Positions 42,291 to 54,204 of a DNA stretch of 64,000 nt are shown piece after piece. This stretch comes from Paguma larvata (lineage: Eukaryota > Chordata > Mammalia > Carnivora > Viverridae), in the NCBI GenBank assembly GCA_030068075.1, contig CM057842.1:44106659-44170658 (forward strand). The letters run 5' to 3'. Positions within the stretch are counted from its first letter, which is position 1; each line of letters starts with the position of its first letter. The position numbers and the translations under genes are program-made. The notes under the pieces were generated by a model. It saw nothing but the letters and a program-made list of their open reading frames with translations, made no database searches and was not told the DNA's origin.

Positions 42291-43689
42291 GAGGATGAAC
42301 ACGGAGGACCGCATCTGAGAAAGTCTAGTCACTCGTACCAAGAGACCTAGTGTTTAGAGCATAAATAAAGCACTTTTACATGTAATATCTCACTTGGGTC
42401 TCTGACAAATTGTTCGTCATCTTATTATTTTGTGGTTCTGCCCTAGGCAATAAGACTGCCCCTTCCAGATGTTCAGGGAGAGGCCTGTTCCCTGGACCAT
42501 TATTTCTTACCAAGTTAAGTACAATGAGGAATTTCTAGTGACTTCTGAAGAATAAAAGGGCAAAAAAGAAATGTAGGCCCTATGGAAGAGAAAACCTGTA
42601 TGTAGAGTCCTGTAACTCTTTCCCTAAGCCTGAGAAGCTTTCCCACTCCATCTCTTACTATTTCCTCCTTTGTTATGATCCTCATAAATGAATCCATGTA
42701 GAAAAACAGACCTGGTCAACCCGTACCTGCTTGGGCCAGAGGAGCTACACAGAGCCTCACTGTGAGCAGAAACTAAGCTGATAACCTACTCTGATACTAG
42801 AAGTTCTGTCTCTATTTCAACAAAGTGGAGGGGCTTTGCTCTGAAACAAAATTAAAATAATCAAAAGCTAATTAATTGTCAGAGCGCCCATGCAAAGCAG
42901 ATCCTGGGCAGCTTTTGTCCTTTGCGTTTTCTGCTGGGATCAGTGAGGCAGAAAGAAGAGGCCAAGGTGACAGCATATGGTGAGTCACAGAGAACTTAGT
43001 GGAGACACTCAGAGAGCCTTGACACTGTCCCGGGAACTCTGGGGGCTTCCAAGTATGAAGATGACAAGCTTCTAAAACAAACATAGCTGAAAATATCCCT
43101 AGAATCACAAATCATAGAGATGCATCATCTCAGAAGGAAAGAGAGGCAAATTAAATATGCCTAAACCACACTGTAGAAATATTCTGGTGATTTCGATCTA
43201 GTTAAATACACTGAGAGGAGAGTGATTTATCGGCATGAGTGAGACAGAATAACGAAATGGTATAGATGGACCACATTCCTTTGCAGTGAAGAAAGCCCCA
43301 TAGCAGAGGTGCAGCTGAAACTGGATTTTTAAACAATCTTAGGTCAGGTCTCTTCCTTCTCACTCAGACACAGCCACTCCCTTCACTCAACTCCTTCAAT
43401 CATTTCTAACTGCTCTCCTTGTCCGTCTCTAATTCTAACCCGTTCTTCTCATATCCGTCACTTGAACATTCTTCCTAAAAAACACAAGTGGATAACAGAC
43501 CGGAATAAAATGCAGACACGCCAGTGTAATAAGACATGAAGGAAGGGTGATAGAGACGGAGACACAGTGAGTACATAGACCTGTCATCTTTGATAAAAGT
43601 TGATAAATTTAGAAAACAGATTGTCATATTAATTACAGATAAAAATAGAACTGTTTGAAGAACGAATTGAGTTTTTCTTGCTATTATCT
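42291..43689. other. Unassigned sequence
   Basis: About 1.4 kb with no gene or repeat family recognised. Frames of 60-78 codons on the minus strand have no domain. Confidence 0.35.
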
Positions 43690-43860
43690 TAGGGGAGAGA
43701 CAGTTCTCTGAGACCTCTTTTATCAGGAACTAATCTCATTCATGACGGTTCCACCCTCATGACCCATTCACCTCCCAAAGGCCACACCTTCAAATATACC
43801 GCACTGAGGATTAAGTTTGAACATGTAACTATGGGGGTGGGGGGCAAGAACGTTCTTACA
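43690..43860 (-). mobile_element. MLT1-like MaLR LTR fragment, antisense
   Basis: 'aactaatctcattcatgacg', 'gttccaccctcatgacccat', 'cacctcccaaaggccacacc', 'gtttgaacatgtaactatgg': the 5' half of an MLT1C-type LTR in antisense. Confidence 0.75.
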
Positions 43861-43979
43861 CCACTTTCTTTTGCCTTTTCTGCAAAGAGAGAAGGAAGAG
43901 TGGCCAGTTATGGAAACAGGCAGCAAGGCCCTTTTCCTCCCACTTCACTCCCCCCAACCCCCCTCCATTGCTTAGATAA

Positions 43980-44170
43980 GAAAGAAGGCCTGGGGCACCT
44001 AGGTGGCTTAGTAGTTAAGCATCTGTCTGACTCTTGATTTGGCTCGGGTCATGATCTCACATTTTGTGGGCTCTGCTTGGGATTTTCTCTCTCTCTCTCT
44101 CTCTCTCTCTCTACTCCTCCCAAAATAAATAAATAAACGTTAAAAAAAAAGAAGAAGAAGAAGCCCTGAA
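43980..44170 (+). mobile_element. CAN-SINE with internal deletion
   Basis: Body about 43992-44140, head ggggcacctaggtggcttag, long CT tract. The segment between 'catgatctcacattttgtg' and 'ggctctgcttggga' is shortened. Possible duplications aagaaggcctg / aagaagccctg. Confidence 0.92.
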
Positions 44171-44339
44171 ATATGGAGGCTGTTTTTCCAGACCACATGA
44201 AATATCTGCCCTCAGGCTCTTCATCCATAACCTGTATGCCTTACAAAGACAGTAGTAGTCCCTCAAAACCGCCTGAAATGTTGAATTAAACTGCATGTGA
44301 GTGTGATAAGAGAAAATTACAGTCAAGTTTAAGACAAAA

Positions 44340-44530
44340 GATCTATTAGCTTTGTGACCTCGAAGAAACCACTTTATTCGTTCACCTCAATCATCTCACC
44401 TGTAAAATGGGGATCATAAAACTTGCCCTGGCTGCCCTGCAACCTAGTTTTGAGAGGTAATTGAGGCGAGACATAAAAGATATGGAAATTATACAGTGTA
44501 ACATAAATATAAACTAATGAAACAAATACA
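44340..44530 (+). repeat. MIR SINE
   Basis: 'tagctttgtgacctcgaaga', 'atcatctcacctgtaaaatg' and 'ttttgagaggtaattgagg' match MIR in sense. Confidence 0.75.
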
Positions 44531-44534
44531 TCTG

Positions 44535-44710
44535 TTGTATCATCAGAGGTTTATAACAACTCCACCATGTGGGCCAAAGTTATTATACCCATTTACTGAT
44601 GGAAGCTGGGGAAAAAAGGAAAAGGATTAAGCTATTTGCTTAAAGTCTCTCAGAAAGGTGGGTTACAAAGCCAAGACCAGAACCCCTGGCTCCCTCACCC
44701 ACTGGCTCTC
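44535..44710 (-). repeat. MIR SINE
   Basis: 'tttataacaactccaccatg', 'tatacccatttactgatgga', 'aaagccaagaccagaacccc' in antisense MIR order. Lies opposite to the MIR just upstream. Confidence 0.6.
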
Positions 44711-45190
44711 ACCTGTGCTGGTTATTCTTTCTGTGCTATTTCCCCATATCCATTCTCTGGCCTTCGGTGCACCACACAAGCTCCTGTTTCCTCTGACTTC
44801 AGGTTGTACTGGCCAACAGAAAGACCAGACGGTAGGAGGAGAGAGAGTTTGGGGTATTCTTCCACTCTCCTCACCCTGCCTCAGCCCTGTGACTCTGGCA
44901 ATGGTTGGATCCTTCTACAACTTCAATGCATATCTAGAGTCCACTGCCACAGTGATGGGTCTCACGGAGGCTCCAACAACACTGGGTCCCCACGCTCACT
45001 CTTTCCTCTTTCGGCCTAGGCAGTAAACAGCTTCTTTACCATTGCTACTCCCTGGCACCTTATCCTCTCCTCTTGGGTGCCTCAGCCCTGCCTACACATC
45101 TCTAAATAGTACCTTCTTTAAATTCTCTGCAAAATTCCAGTTAAGCAAGCCTTCTGTTTTCTGCTGGGTTCCTAACTGATAAACACTTTT
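44711..45190 (+). repeat. Old interspersed repeat, family not assigned
   Basis: The order of blocks ('gggtattcttccactctcct', 'acatctctaaatagtacctt', 'ctttaaattctctgcaaaat', 'ttctgctgggttcctaactg') reads like a known mammalian LTR or L1M 3' end, but I cannot name it safely. The two overlapping plus-strand frames of 122 and 127 codons lie in it and share no recognisable domain. Confidence 0.4.
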
Positions 45191-45989
45191 TTTTAAACTA
45201 TGTGTTCACAGGCTGCCAAGAAAACTTTTACCACCTTGTTTCCAATTCCTCTCTCAGCCCTCTCCCTCTCTCCCTCCCCAGACTTCGCCCATAGAAAGCT
45301 ACAGGTCACCTCCATTCTCCAGGCAGTAACTCACCACGGCCCTGCATTGCTCTTTCCTCATTTTTCTTTATTAATTTAAATGTTGCTAACTCCTCTCCTT
45401 AGCTCTATTCTCTCACCCTCTCTTCCTCTTCTGTCTCATACTTTGTTTCTCCACAGTAGAGAATTCAGACTGCTGACCTGTCTGCAGTATACTCTGGGTT
45501 GAGAAACAGTTAGTAAAGCCCTCTCTGAGTTTTTTTAAACTCGAAATTCGTAAACTATTAAAAAAAAAAAGATAAGGTAATTCTGCCTAAAAGGTATTAA
45601 AAAAAATGACCACCCTATCAATTCTGCCCTCAAGGTTATACAGAGTATGTACATATTATCAGCACAATCAGGTCCATATTCTTTCAGACTAGAGCACTGT
45701 TGTTACTAGGCACATGAGCTGCTAACTTTCTCCAAGGCTTCAATTGTCAGTGCCCCGACAGTCTTTCCACCCTTGAAATTTATGGCAGAAACAGTCACAA
45801 TAGTCATTTTATCCTCTAGGGTGCTTTCTCACTAAAGACCATGAGTTCAGTGGTTAGACATAACCTATAATAATAGCTTTGTCTTCCTAGTGTGTGACTG
45901 GAGGGGAAAAAAAATAAATAAAATGCCCTTGCCTTCTTATATTAGAATGCACATTGGAAAAATCCAAGAGCTGACATATCACTCAGGAA
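45191..45989. other. Unassigned sequence
   Basis: Pyrimidine-rich to about 45460, then mixed; A runs near 45548 and 45907. No gene or family recognised. Confidence 0.35.
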
Positions 45990-46470
45990 CTCTGAGTCCC
46001 CTCCTCCTCTCCTCGCTGTGAAAAATAATGATCTGTTGATCTCTAATTGTCATTCAAACTGTGGGCCCATGAAGCCAGCATCTGTCTCCTCATTGGCTTC
46101 CTCTTCCCTAAATGTACTGACTGTCATGAAAAGGGAAATAGCATTTTGTGTGACACTTTCCAAACTACATTACTCATGAAGGGCTGACAATAATTACCAA
46201 CAAATTGAAATAGATGCCCAAAATGATAACTGGTAGAGTCTACAAAATAACTGATATTTTTACTACCAGTTCAAGATTATGAGACTTCATAAGTGATTTT
46301 GTGACATTTTGGCTACTGATTACAGGTACAAATTATCTATGCTCAATTAAAGAAAGATGAAAGTTCAGCTTTCTATAATTAAACAAATAACTTGTTCAGC
46401 CTCAGGGCTGGAAATACATGTAAGAATTTGTGTCTCTTGTAATCCTGAATGAAAAATTATAGAAGAAAAC
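45990..46470. other. Candidate conserved non-coding block
   Basis: About 480 bases of unique-looking, repeat-free sequence with several TAATTG/TAATTA homeodomain-type cores and no open frame. Suggestive only; conservation cannot be judged from one sequence. Confidence 0.3.
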
Positions 46471-46628
46471 TCTACTATCATTGACTTTCTTAAAACCAAG
46501 TCCTTATGCATACTGGAAATCATTCATGATGAGATTCTTAGACAACGGAAAAAGAAATCGTTTTCATACCCTTTTGGCTACCATGTAGTGAATTACTTTC
46601 TCACTATCAACTTTTGAACCTTGTGTCT

Positions 46629-46832
46629 TTTTAAAAAATGCTTATTTACTTTTGAGAGAGAGAAAGTGTGTGCACGCGAGTGGGAAAGGGGCAGAGAGAG
46701 AGGGGGACAGAGGATCGAAGCAGGGTGTGTGCTGACAGCAGAGAACCCAATGCAGGGGCTCAAACTCAGAAATCATGAGATCATGACCTGAGCCGAAGTT
46801 GGATGCTTCCAACTGAGCCACCCAGGTGCCCT
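46629..46832 (-). mobile_element. CAN-SINE (felid type)
   Basis: 'gcttatttacttttgagaga', 'tggatgcttccaactgagcc', ending 'acccaggtgccc'. No convincing target duplication. Confidence 0.92.
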
Positions 46833-46959
46833 TCAAATATTATATCATTTAGATCAGTCCTGGTAAATCAATCCAGACATTTTCTTTGTATCCTGCTGCA
46901 AAGTTGATATGAAGTACTTGAAAAATACCTAGGAGTACATTTCAGCGTGAAAGATAAAG

Positions 46960-47015
46960 CCCAAATAACTAGCTCTGCAACTTATTCCTTTTCCTTACCT
47001 GTAAAACGGGACAGG
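46960..47015 (+). repeat. MIR SINE fragment
   Basis: 'aactagctctgcaacttatt' and 'cttacctgtaaaacgggaca' match the MIR core. Confidence 0.55.
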
Positions 47016-47345
47016 ATGAGCAGCTCTAGTGTTAACTTGGCTAGGCTTTGTCCCCATTTAGTCAATCAAACACTAATCGAGGTGTTGCTATGAAGGCATT
47101 AGTAGACATGATTAAAGTCTATTGTCTGTTAAGTAAAGGAGATGAGCCTAGACAACCTGGATGGGCCTGAGTCAATCAACTGAAAGCTCCTAAGAGCAGA
47201 ATTGGGGCTTCCTTGAATAAGAAATTCATCCCAGGAGTTCCAATCTCCCCTTCCTGAGAGCTTGCCCTACAGATTTCAGACTAGCCTAGCCAACTCCATT
47301 TGTGTAAACCAATTCCTTGGAATAAATCTATTTACCTATTTATGT
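47016..47345 (+). mobile_element. LTR-like remnant, family not assigned
   Basis: 'gttaacttggctaggctttg', 'agacatgattaaagtctatt', 'agcctagacaacctggatgg', then a possible polyadenylation AATAAATCT and 'tcctagtggttctg' at the end: the order of a common mammalian ERVL/MaLR-type LTR. Confidence 0.5.
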
Positions 47346-48049
47346 ATCCTAGTGGTTCTGTTTTTCTGGTTGTATCTGATGGATACATAAGGATAATAAT
47401 GGCTATTCTGCACAAGAAATGAGATTATGTGCATAAAAATTATTTTATCACAAAATGAATGTAAGGAAGTGTATGTAGTATTACTGTTTGATGTGACTAA
47501 CTTCAATCCAGCTGATAACTCCATATAAACGCCACTCTTTCCTAACAGGACTTACCAAGCCAATGTGTTCTCCAGATATCACAAATTCTCTGACATTCTA
47601 AGGCTGCTTTTTAATAATACCAGATCCTGCTTGACAGCCGATCATATCCAAGCCCACAAGCACCTACATGCGATACTTTTCACACAAAAATTATAATGAA
47701 CTAGAGAAAGAGTCTGTGAGCAAAGGTATCAGATATCAAGGTGAAGGCATAGGTGTAAGGTTGGTGTTCAAACGGAAGCCTGGAAAAACCTGATATAAAG
47801 AATGAGTACAGGCTCAGAGCTCAAGGATAAAAAGTTAAGCGAAATCCCTAGGTGGAGTGGGGACCTACTCCAGATACTAGCTCAGGTCTTACCTGAATTT
47901 GGGATGACTCAGCTCCCCAGTGGGTGGGTGAGGTGATGGGCTGGAGAAGGAGGGCTTCTGATCCAAATGGTGTGCCAAATAACCCTTAGGGTCAGGAGTT
48001 CTCATGCTTGAGAATCAGGCAACCATGAGCACCTGAGAGAAATAAACCA
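47346..48049. other. Unassigned sequence
   Basis: No gene or family recognised. Confidence 0.35.
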
Positions 48050-48515
48050 TCAAATTCATCTCCTTTCCTTTCAAGTCACACAGCCAAATTACACTCCACA
48101 GCTCTCTTGCAGTTATTCCGGCTGTAAGGCTGAGTTGTAGCCTGTGGGATGACAGTGGAGTTTCCCACTTCCAGGCCTTGGCTCATAAACACCTGCCATG
48201 CTCTTCTTGCTCTTTTCCTCTGCTGTCTGGCAAAAATGGAGCCAATACCCAGCATAGCCATAAGAACCACATAGTAAAGAAGGCAAAGCAATAAGATACA
48301 AAAAGCCTGGGTCCCTGAGCAAAGGGTCAAAGGCCCTTCACTGCTTGAAGGAGAAGCATCCAGAAGTGCCACCTGACTGAGAATAATTGCGTCAAATTAT
48401 TGTGTTAGCAAGATATGTTAGCAAGATACTGTGTTAAGCCACTGAAATTTGGGGGTTTATCTGCTAGATCAGTCAGCTAACGAAAACTGTTACTGAATTT
48501 GGCATGCTGTTGTAA
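48050..48515 (+). mobile_element. MaLR-type LTR remnant
   Basis: 'ccaggccttggctcataaac', 'ctgggtccctgagcaaaggg' and, at the end, 'gtgttaagccactgaaattt' match the 3' half of an MLT1-class LTR. It contains the tandem duplication 'tgttagcaagata' at about 48402-48430. The 98-codon minus-strand frame with a hydrophobic run is antisense to this LTR; I do not accept it as a membrane protein. Confidence 0.55.
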
Positions 48516-48929
48516 AAAAAAAAAAAAGTAAAAATACTTAAAATATACAGCACTGACATATTCAGGTAGCCAACAGCAAGGAAACAGTGGAATCTGAGAC
48601 ATGGGAACTCACGCTACTATTCAGGAGAACAATCTAGCACTTACGTCAATATTAGAGGCTTGTCCTAAAATCAGAATAACTATATGACCACTATTTTAAC
48701 TCTCCCCCTCCTACAATTTCCTTCTCCATAATGGCTAGATTCCTCTTTCCCACTTTCCCCTTCGATCCTTTAATCAGACTGCTTATCCCACAACTGATAA
48801 CACCATCCTTCTCTCTTCTCATCCAAATCCTTTACTTTATCAATGCCAGATCAAGCCACACCTCTCTGTTGGGATGAGAGCACTTCTAGAACCGCTTTAA
48901 CACAGGGCAGTCGTACTCTCCTCCAAATA
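48516..48929. other. Unassigned sequence
   Basis: Pyrimidine-rich in its second half; possibly the body of the L2 that follows. Confidence 0.35.
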
Positions 48930-49120
48930 TACTGTTCAGACCACTCATCTGGACTTTTAATCATACACTGTTCTGCACTGTCCTTTAATTCCACCTCCAC
49001 CCCCACCCCATCCCACCATGGATAACTTGTAAATTTCTTTAGGGAGGGACCAAGCCACATATTAATTAATTTTCCTACCCAGCACCTTGCAGAGCAATGG
49101 CCTTGCATACGGGCTCTTAC
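48930..49120 (+). repeat. Probable L2 LINE 3' end
   Basis: 'acttgtaaatttctttaggg', 'agggaccaagccacatatta', 'cagcaccttgcagagcaatg', 'cttactaaatgttgaaaatg'. Confidence 0.5.
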
Positions 49121-49479
49121 TAAATGTTGAAAATGAATCTTATTTCACTCACTCCAACTTTTACAATAAAACCAATAGTAAACTGAGATGGTCAATGAAG
49201 AAAAGATGCTAATATGACACAGTAGGAATGGCCAAGAGATGTCTTTTGAATACTAACACCAACAGAATAGTTGTATGGCTGGGAGCACTGTGATTAGAAA
49301 GACTCTGAGTCCATATCCAGGCTCCTCAGGAAGGAGTGTTGCAATCTATCAGCAATGTCTGCATGGCACTGAGTAAGGAAGCACATCTTGAAGTTTTACT
49401 TTTCGCCATAGGCTTATAGCCAATGACTGTTGTGGTTACAGCATTCAAGGCTTTTATTGCCAACTGCCTACTGACAATA
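49121..49479. other. Unassigned sequence
   Basis: No gene or repeat family recognised. Confidence 0.35.
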
Positions 49480-50565
49480 TCACTTGGATGTCACCCTGTC
49501 ATCTCATACTTGGTTTATCTAATACTACACTCTTAATCTTATACCCCGATATCTTGTCTTCTCCCAGCCTTCCTCATCTCGGTAAATGACAGTTTGCTCA
49601 AGGCAAAACTCAAAGAGTCAATCTTGATTATTCACTCCTTCTACCTCATTCTCCCAACATCTGCCAGTTCCATCTCCAAAATATATCTCCTGTTTGTCCA
49701 TTTCTCTCCCTCTCCTCCTGTCTACCACCTTAGTTTATCACCATTTCTCATCTAAGACTACTAAAATCAATTCCTACCTGGTTCTCCTGTTTTTATTGTC
49801 ATCCTCCAATAGTCCATTCTTAACACAACGGCAGAATGATTTTTTTTTCCATTTTTTAAATTTTATTTTTTTAATTTACATCCAAGATAGTTAGCATATA
49901 GTGCAACAATGATTTCAGGAGTAGATTCCTTAATGTCTCTTACCCATTTAGCCCATCCCCCCTTCCACGACCCCTCCGATAACCTTCTGTTTGTTCTCCA
50001 TATTTAAGAGCCTCTTATGTTTCATCCCCTTCCCTGTTTTTTTTCCATAATGATTTTTTAAATCATTAATCAAATTGTGTCACTCCACTGCTTCAAACTT
50101 TCCAATAGGCTCCTTTCCCTTTGTAATTACAATCAAATTTGACCTCCTTTTAATGGCCTAAAACCTACGAATTTTACTTTACCGACCTCTTTGCCCAATA
50201 TTACCCTAAGTCACTGGGCTTCTGCCACATTCAGCTTCAAACACAGCAAAGCATATCCCTGCCTTACAAATTTTGAACTTGATATTCCTTCTGTCTGGAA
50301 AAATACTGCCTCGGATCTTTGCATGGCTGGTGCTTTTATATATTACAAGTCTCAACTTAAATGCTAAATCTTCAGTGAGACCTCCCTGGCTACCTTGTAT
50401 AAAACATCCCACGAGTTCATCATTCTTTATCATTGTACCCTGTTCACTTTTGGAATTATTTGTTTTCTTACATTTTTTTTTCCTATCTCCCTCCCTGGAT
50501 CATTAGTTCCATAAAAGCAGGGACTTTGCCTAACTTCATCCTTGCTATACCCCCAGCAGCGTGAC
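49480..50565 (+). repeat. L2 LINE 3' end split by an L1
   Basis: Left: 'gtctaccaccttagtttatc', 'aatcaattcctacctggttc'. Right: 'tgtcactccactgcttcaaa', 'aagtctcaacttaaatgcta', 'cagtgagacctccctggcta', 'agttccataaaagcagggac'. One of the longest L2 remnants here. Confidence 0.85.
49833..50060 (-). mobile_element. 5'-truncated felid L1 3' end inside L2
   Basis: Antisense L1 3' UTR of about 195 bases (49850-50045): 'gttagcatatagtgcaacaa', 'tgatttcaggagtagattcc', 'ttctgtttgttctccatatt'. Flanking near-duplicates agaatgattttttt and ataatgatttttta. Confidence 0.9.
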
Positions 50566-51054
50566 CTTCGTAATCTCATGCGCCTCTGTAACTTTTACTT
50601 TTCCCAATTTTAGATGAGAGTTTGGGATTAGGAACTTACTAGAGAAGGCTCTGACATTCTTTGCAACCACGATTCCAAGGAGGCTTTGGGCTAAGGGCTT
50701 TCCAGACACTGACATTTCTAAATGCATTTTTCAAATGAAGCCAACCCCCTCAGGCAGCCCAGTGGGGAGGTCATAGGGAGCCAGCAAGAAGGAAGTCTGG
50801 TGAGCTGAATTACACAGTTCCTTTGCCATGCCACTCCACCCATACTGAGGAGATGCAGCTCATTAGGTACTAAATGTTTAGTGACTGTCACTATTAATTG
50901 GTGGGTATTAATACTCTAAGGAGACAGTAAATCTCATGCTGGACTCAATGACATCAGCCCCTTGCAGTCAGACAAAGCATTAGGAATTTGTATCTAAAGC
51001 ACTACAAAAAAGAACCCAGAGACTATTCTTTCCCTGCTTGTAAGAGTAAATACT
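50566..51054. other. Unassigned sequence
   Basis: No gene or family recognised. Confidence 0.35.
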
Positions 51055-51305
51055 GGCTGCTATTTATAATGAGCATTAACCAGGATCTATATTAAATATT
51101 TTACATTTCTTTATCATTTCGTCTTCACAATAAGCCTAAAGAACAGGTACTTATATTATCCCCATTTAATGGATAAGAAAACTTGCATACAGAGAGAAGA
51201 AGCTCTTTGCTAAAGATCACAGAGCTACTAAGTGATGGATCCTAGATTTTAATTAGGGTCTGTCTCATTCTAAACCCTATGATCTTAACTACTAATATTG
51301 CCTAT
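51055..51305 (-). repeat. MIR SINE
   Basis: 'catttcgtcttcacaataag', 'ccccatttaatggataagaa', 'agatcacagagctactaagt' and 'ctatgatcttaactactaat': nearly full-length antisense MIR. Confidence 0.78.
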
Positions 51306-51339
51306 TTCTTATAATTATAATTTCATCATACTATTACAA

Positions 51340-51480
51340 TTATTTTTACCAAAGCCTTTTCTATTCTGCAAGTCTGAGCTCAAATGCCACTTCTTTCATG
51401 AGGATATATCTAACCTCCAGACACACCCATCCTCTACCTCATCTTTTCCTGCGTTAGTCATATGGAATCAATCACATAGG
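51340..51480 (+). repeat. L2 LINE fragment
   Basis: 'tgcaagtctgagctcaaatg' and 'ccacttctttcatgaggata' match L2 sense. Confidence 0.6.
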
Positions 51481-51494
51481 GGAAGGAGGGTCAG

Positions 51495-51715
51495 GAACTA
51501 ACATTCGTTAAACATACAGTACACGTGCTTTCACAACGAAAGATATATCATTCTCACAGCTATCCTACAAAGTAGACATTAAATCTGTTCTGAAATGTGA
51601 AATGGCTTGGGCAGGGTCTTAAGGCTCAAAGTGGTGGAATCAGAATTTAAACCCAAGTTGGCTTGATGCCTGCCTGAGTCCAAAGTATTTATACAAAGTT
51701 ACTCTGCATTCTTCA
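51495..51715 (-). repeat. MIR SINE
   Basis: 'cattcgttaaacatacagta', 'tcattctcacagctatccta', 'aatggcttgggcagggtctt', 'aaagtggtggaatcagaatt'. Confidence 0.65.
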
Positions 51716-52090
51716 ATACACACCCAGACTAAATAAATCCCATTCTTATAAACCTTCAAAGCACCAAGAACCTCTTCTTTGAAGTATTTTCCATAATTAT
51801 AATTTTATATATAATCATATGATTAATTTTAATTCCTTTTTTTACCCCTTAACTCCATGAGCAATGAATACATCTCTTTTTGCTCTACTAAATACTCAGC
51901 ACTCAACAAATACAGTAGTCAGAAACTAACAACTATATTTGATTTCATTAAATATATCTCATGTATAAGTTTAGCCCATTTGTGCTAGATTTAAGCTCCC
52001 TGAAGTAGATTATCTACCTAATTTATCTCTGTATCCCTCGTAATGCTCTGTACATAGTAGGAACTCAATAAACATTTGCAAGATAAATTT
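51716..52090 (+). repeat. L2 LINE 3' end(s)
   Basis: Two L2-like ends in sense: 'taactccatgagcaatgaat' with 'tactcagcactcaacaaata', and 'tttaagctccctgaagtaga' with 'ctctgtacatagtaggaact'. Confidence 0.65.
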
Positions 52091-52149
52091 TACTTATCAG
52101 TATGTACTCTTTCAACCCTTACATCATCAAAGGCTCCTAAGTAGGCACT

Positions 52150-52225
52150 AAATAAAATAACAGAGTAGGAAGGCAATATAGTTCCTTTACAAGAGAAGTT
52201 TACAATCTAACAGGTATAGGTTTGA
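52150..52225 (-). repeat. Possible L2 fragment
   Basis: 'agagaagtttacaatctaac' resembles the antisense L2 motif around 'ggagcttacattctag'. Confidence 0.35.
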
Positions 52226-52264
52226 AAACCAAGAAAAAAAATAAGTAGTGTGAAACACAAGTCA

Positions 52265-52625
52265 CACAATTATATCAATCAGGATATGATAAGCTATGCT
52301 GCTATGATGAACACCTGGCCATCTCAGCGGCTTAAAGCAAAGTTTTACTTCTCATTCTTGTTATACAGATATTTCAGGCTGATGAAGGAACTGTGCATTA
52401 TTCCACATCATCCTAACCCCAGGGCCCAAGTTTACAAAACAAAACTGGTTGCCATAACAGAGGGAAAATGAGAGCAAGGGAAATCACAAAGCAACTCTTT
52501 AGGTTCTACCTGGAAGTAATGCTGTGTAACTTCTACTCATATTTCATTAGCTACCTTTCAACTGTGGGAATGTTCTTTTATCCAAGAAGAAGAAGCAAAA
52601 ACATCTGGTGAATGGCACTAATGAC
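52265..52625 (-). mobile_element. MaLR-type LTR, antisense
   Basis: 'gataagctatgctgctatga', 'catctcagcggcttaaagca', 'tggttgccataacagaggga', 'actcatatttcattagctac', 'ggaatgttcttttatccaag': an antisense MLT1-class LTR. Confidence 0.6.
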
Positions 52626-52759
52626 TACCAAAATAGCAGACTGCCTAGGAGGAAACATCAAAAAATAACTTAGTTAGACCCTGACATACCACCCATAAAA
52701 AAATATTTCAACCACTATCCTAAAAGCAAGCCATTGTTAATAAAATGATGAAATTGATC

Positions 52760-52900
52760 ATTTTTTATCAGCTCTTGAGCAGCTATCCCTCAGTGTCCTC
52801 ATCTGTACCATGGGAATAAAAATAGAGTTTCAGGGCTGCTTTATAAACTGTAATGATATATGAGAAAGTAATCTGTCAAAGGCCTGGTACAATTGATTTA
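52760..52900 (+). repeat. MIR SINE fragment
   Basis: 'ctcagtgtcctcatctgtac', 'catgggaataaaaatagagt' and 'tcaaaggcctggtac' match MIR in sense. Confidence 0.65.
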
Positions 52901-52938
52901 AACATTGGTCTTTAGGGAAACACAATTTCTATATATAA

Positions 52939-53160
52939 ATATTGTCTTTGGGGCACCTGGGTGGCTCTTTTAAGCATCCAACTCTTATTCCAGTCGGGTC
53001 ATGATCTCACAATTCATGGAATCAAACCCCGTGATGGAATCTGTGCTGTCAACTTGGGATTCTCTCTCTCTCTCTCTCTCTCTCTTTTCTCTCTCTCTCA
53101 TCCCCTCTCCCATCTCAAAATAAATAAACATTAAAAAAAAACAAATACAAGTTTGTCTTT
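52939..53160 (+). mobile_element. CAN-SINE (felid type)
   Basis: Body about 52950-53148, head ggggcacctgggtggctctt, extended CT tract at 53062-53099. Possible duplications atattgtcttt / agtttgtcttt. Confidence 0.94.
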
Positions 53161-54204
53161 AAAATGTAGGAAAAATTAATTCCTCAGGATGAAAGAGATA
53201 TATAAAATGACTCACTTTCCCTTATGCTCGACAGTTTTATTTGGCCGATATTGTCTATCTGCTCAAATGATTTCCCACATACTATCACCCTTACATCCCT
53301 CTGATACCAGTAGTCAAATACTTATAGAAGGACTAAATGTACCATATTCTATGGCAAAAGAAGTTTGGAGGGAAGAAGGAAGTGGAAGAAAACTATCAAA
53401 ATAACTGGAAACTACCTGTCCCTCCTGGGCAGAACCAAACCACCCCCATCCAGGGGACTGAACAATTGCCATCATTCTCTCTCCTCCTCCTTTATTTCTT
53501 ATCTTTCACATTCCTCCCTGCACAGGTCTCAGTATTAGTCCAGTGTTGCACATTCCCCAGTTTTCCTCCTTACCACTAAGACTCAGAACCAGGACCAACA
53601 AGCAATTGGTGATTCCACTTGATGGGCTGCATCAACACTGATCCAAGTGTGTGATTGAAAGAGCTTTAAAAGGCAAATAACCCAAATTAAATATTACTAT
53701 ATCCTACTCCTACTCCTACTCACACCTCCATTCAAATGTTCTCAGGATGAGGGGAGAAGCACATATCAAAGCTTTTTTTCTAAAGAGATGCATTGTGTAA
53801 ATGCCTAACGAAGAGGACGTTCTCTACTTTTCCCCCTCCCTCCTGTGCTCAGTGATACTCCTCAAGGATGAAGCCTGATTCCAGGACACTGTGCCATGTT
53901 TGCAAGTGGAAGATGGCTATTAAGCAATGAAACACAACTGTTTATGTGCTCCCTTCTGTCTTCTCTCTCTTTCAAGCTAATGGAATAACAAAGTGTGACT
54001 ATGTTTCCAGATGGGAAGACCCTGGCCTTTTTACATCTTAGTTTTTCTTCCTTCTCTTCTATCTCTGCAGCATAAGTGGTAAGCTGGCCTAGAGTAAGGT
54101 CAATACAGCACTTAGAATCATTAATGACACAAAACAAGAAAGTATCAAGTAATCACCATGGGCATTTTAATTTTCAAATTGCTTTTTATCCTCTGTCTCA
54201 TTCT
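53161..54204. other. Unassigned sequence
   Basis: About 1 kb with no named family. A 91-codon minus-strand frame (53862-54137) and 71-80-codon plus-strand frames have no recognisable domain. 'ctactcctactcctact' at about 53705 is a small tandem repeat. Confidence 0.35.

Noticed and set aside
44636..45026. Two overlapping plus-strand frames of 127 and 122 codons
   Set aside because: Both lie in an old interspersed repeat, in different frames, with no recognisable domain; chance frames in GC-richer DNA.
48076..48372. 98-codon minus-strand frame with a transmembrane-like segment
   Set aside because: Antisense to a MaLR-type LTR remnant; no homologue recognised.
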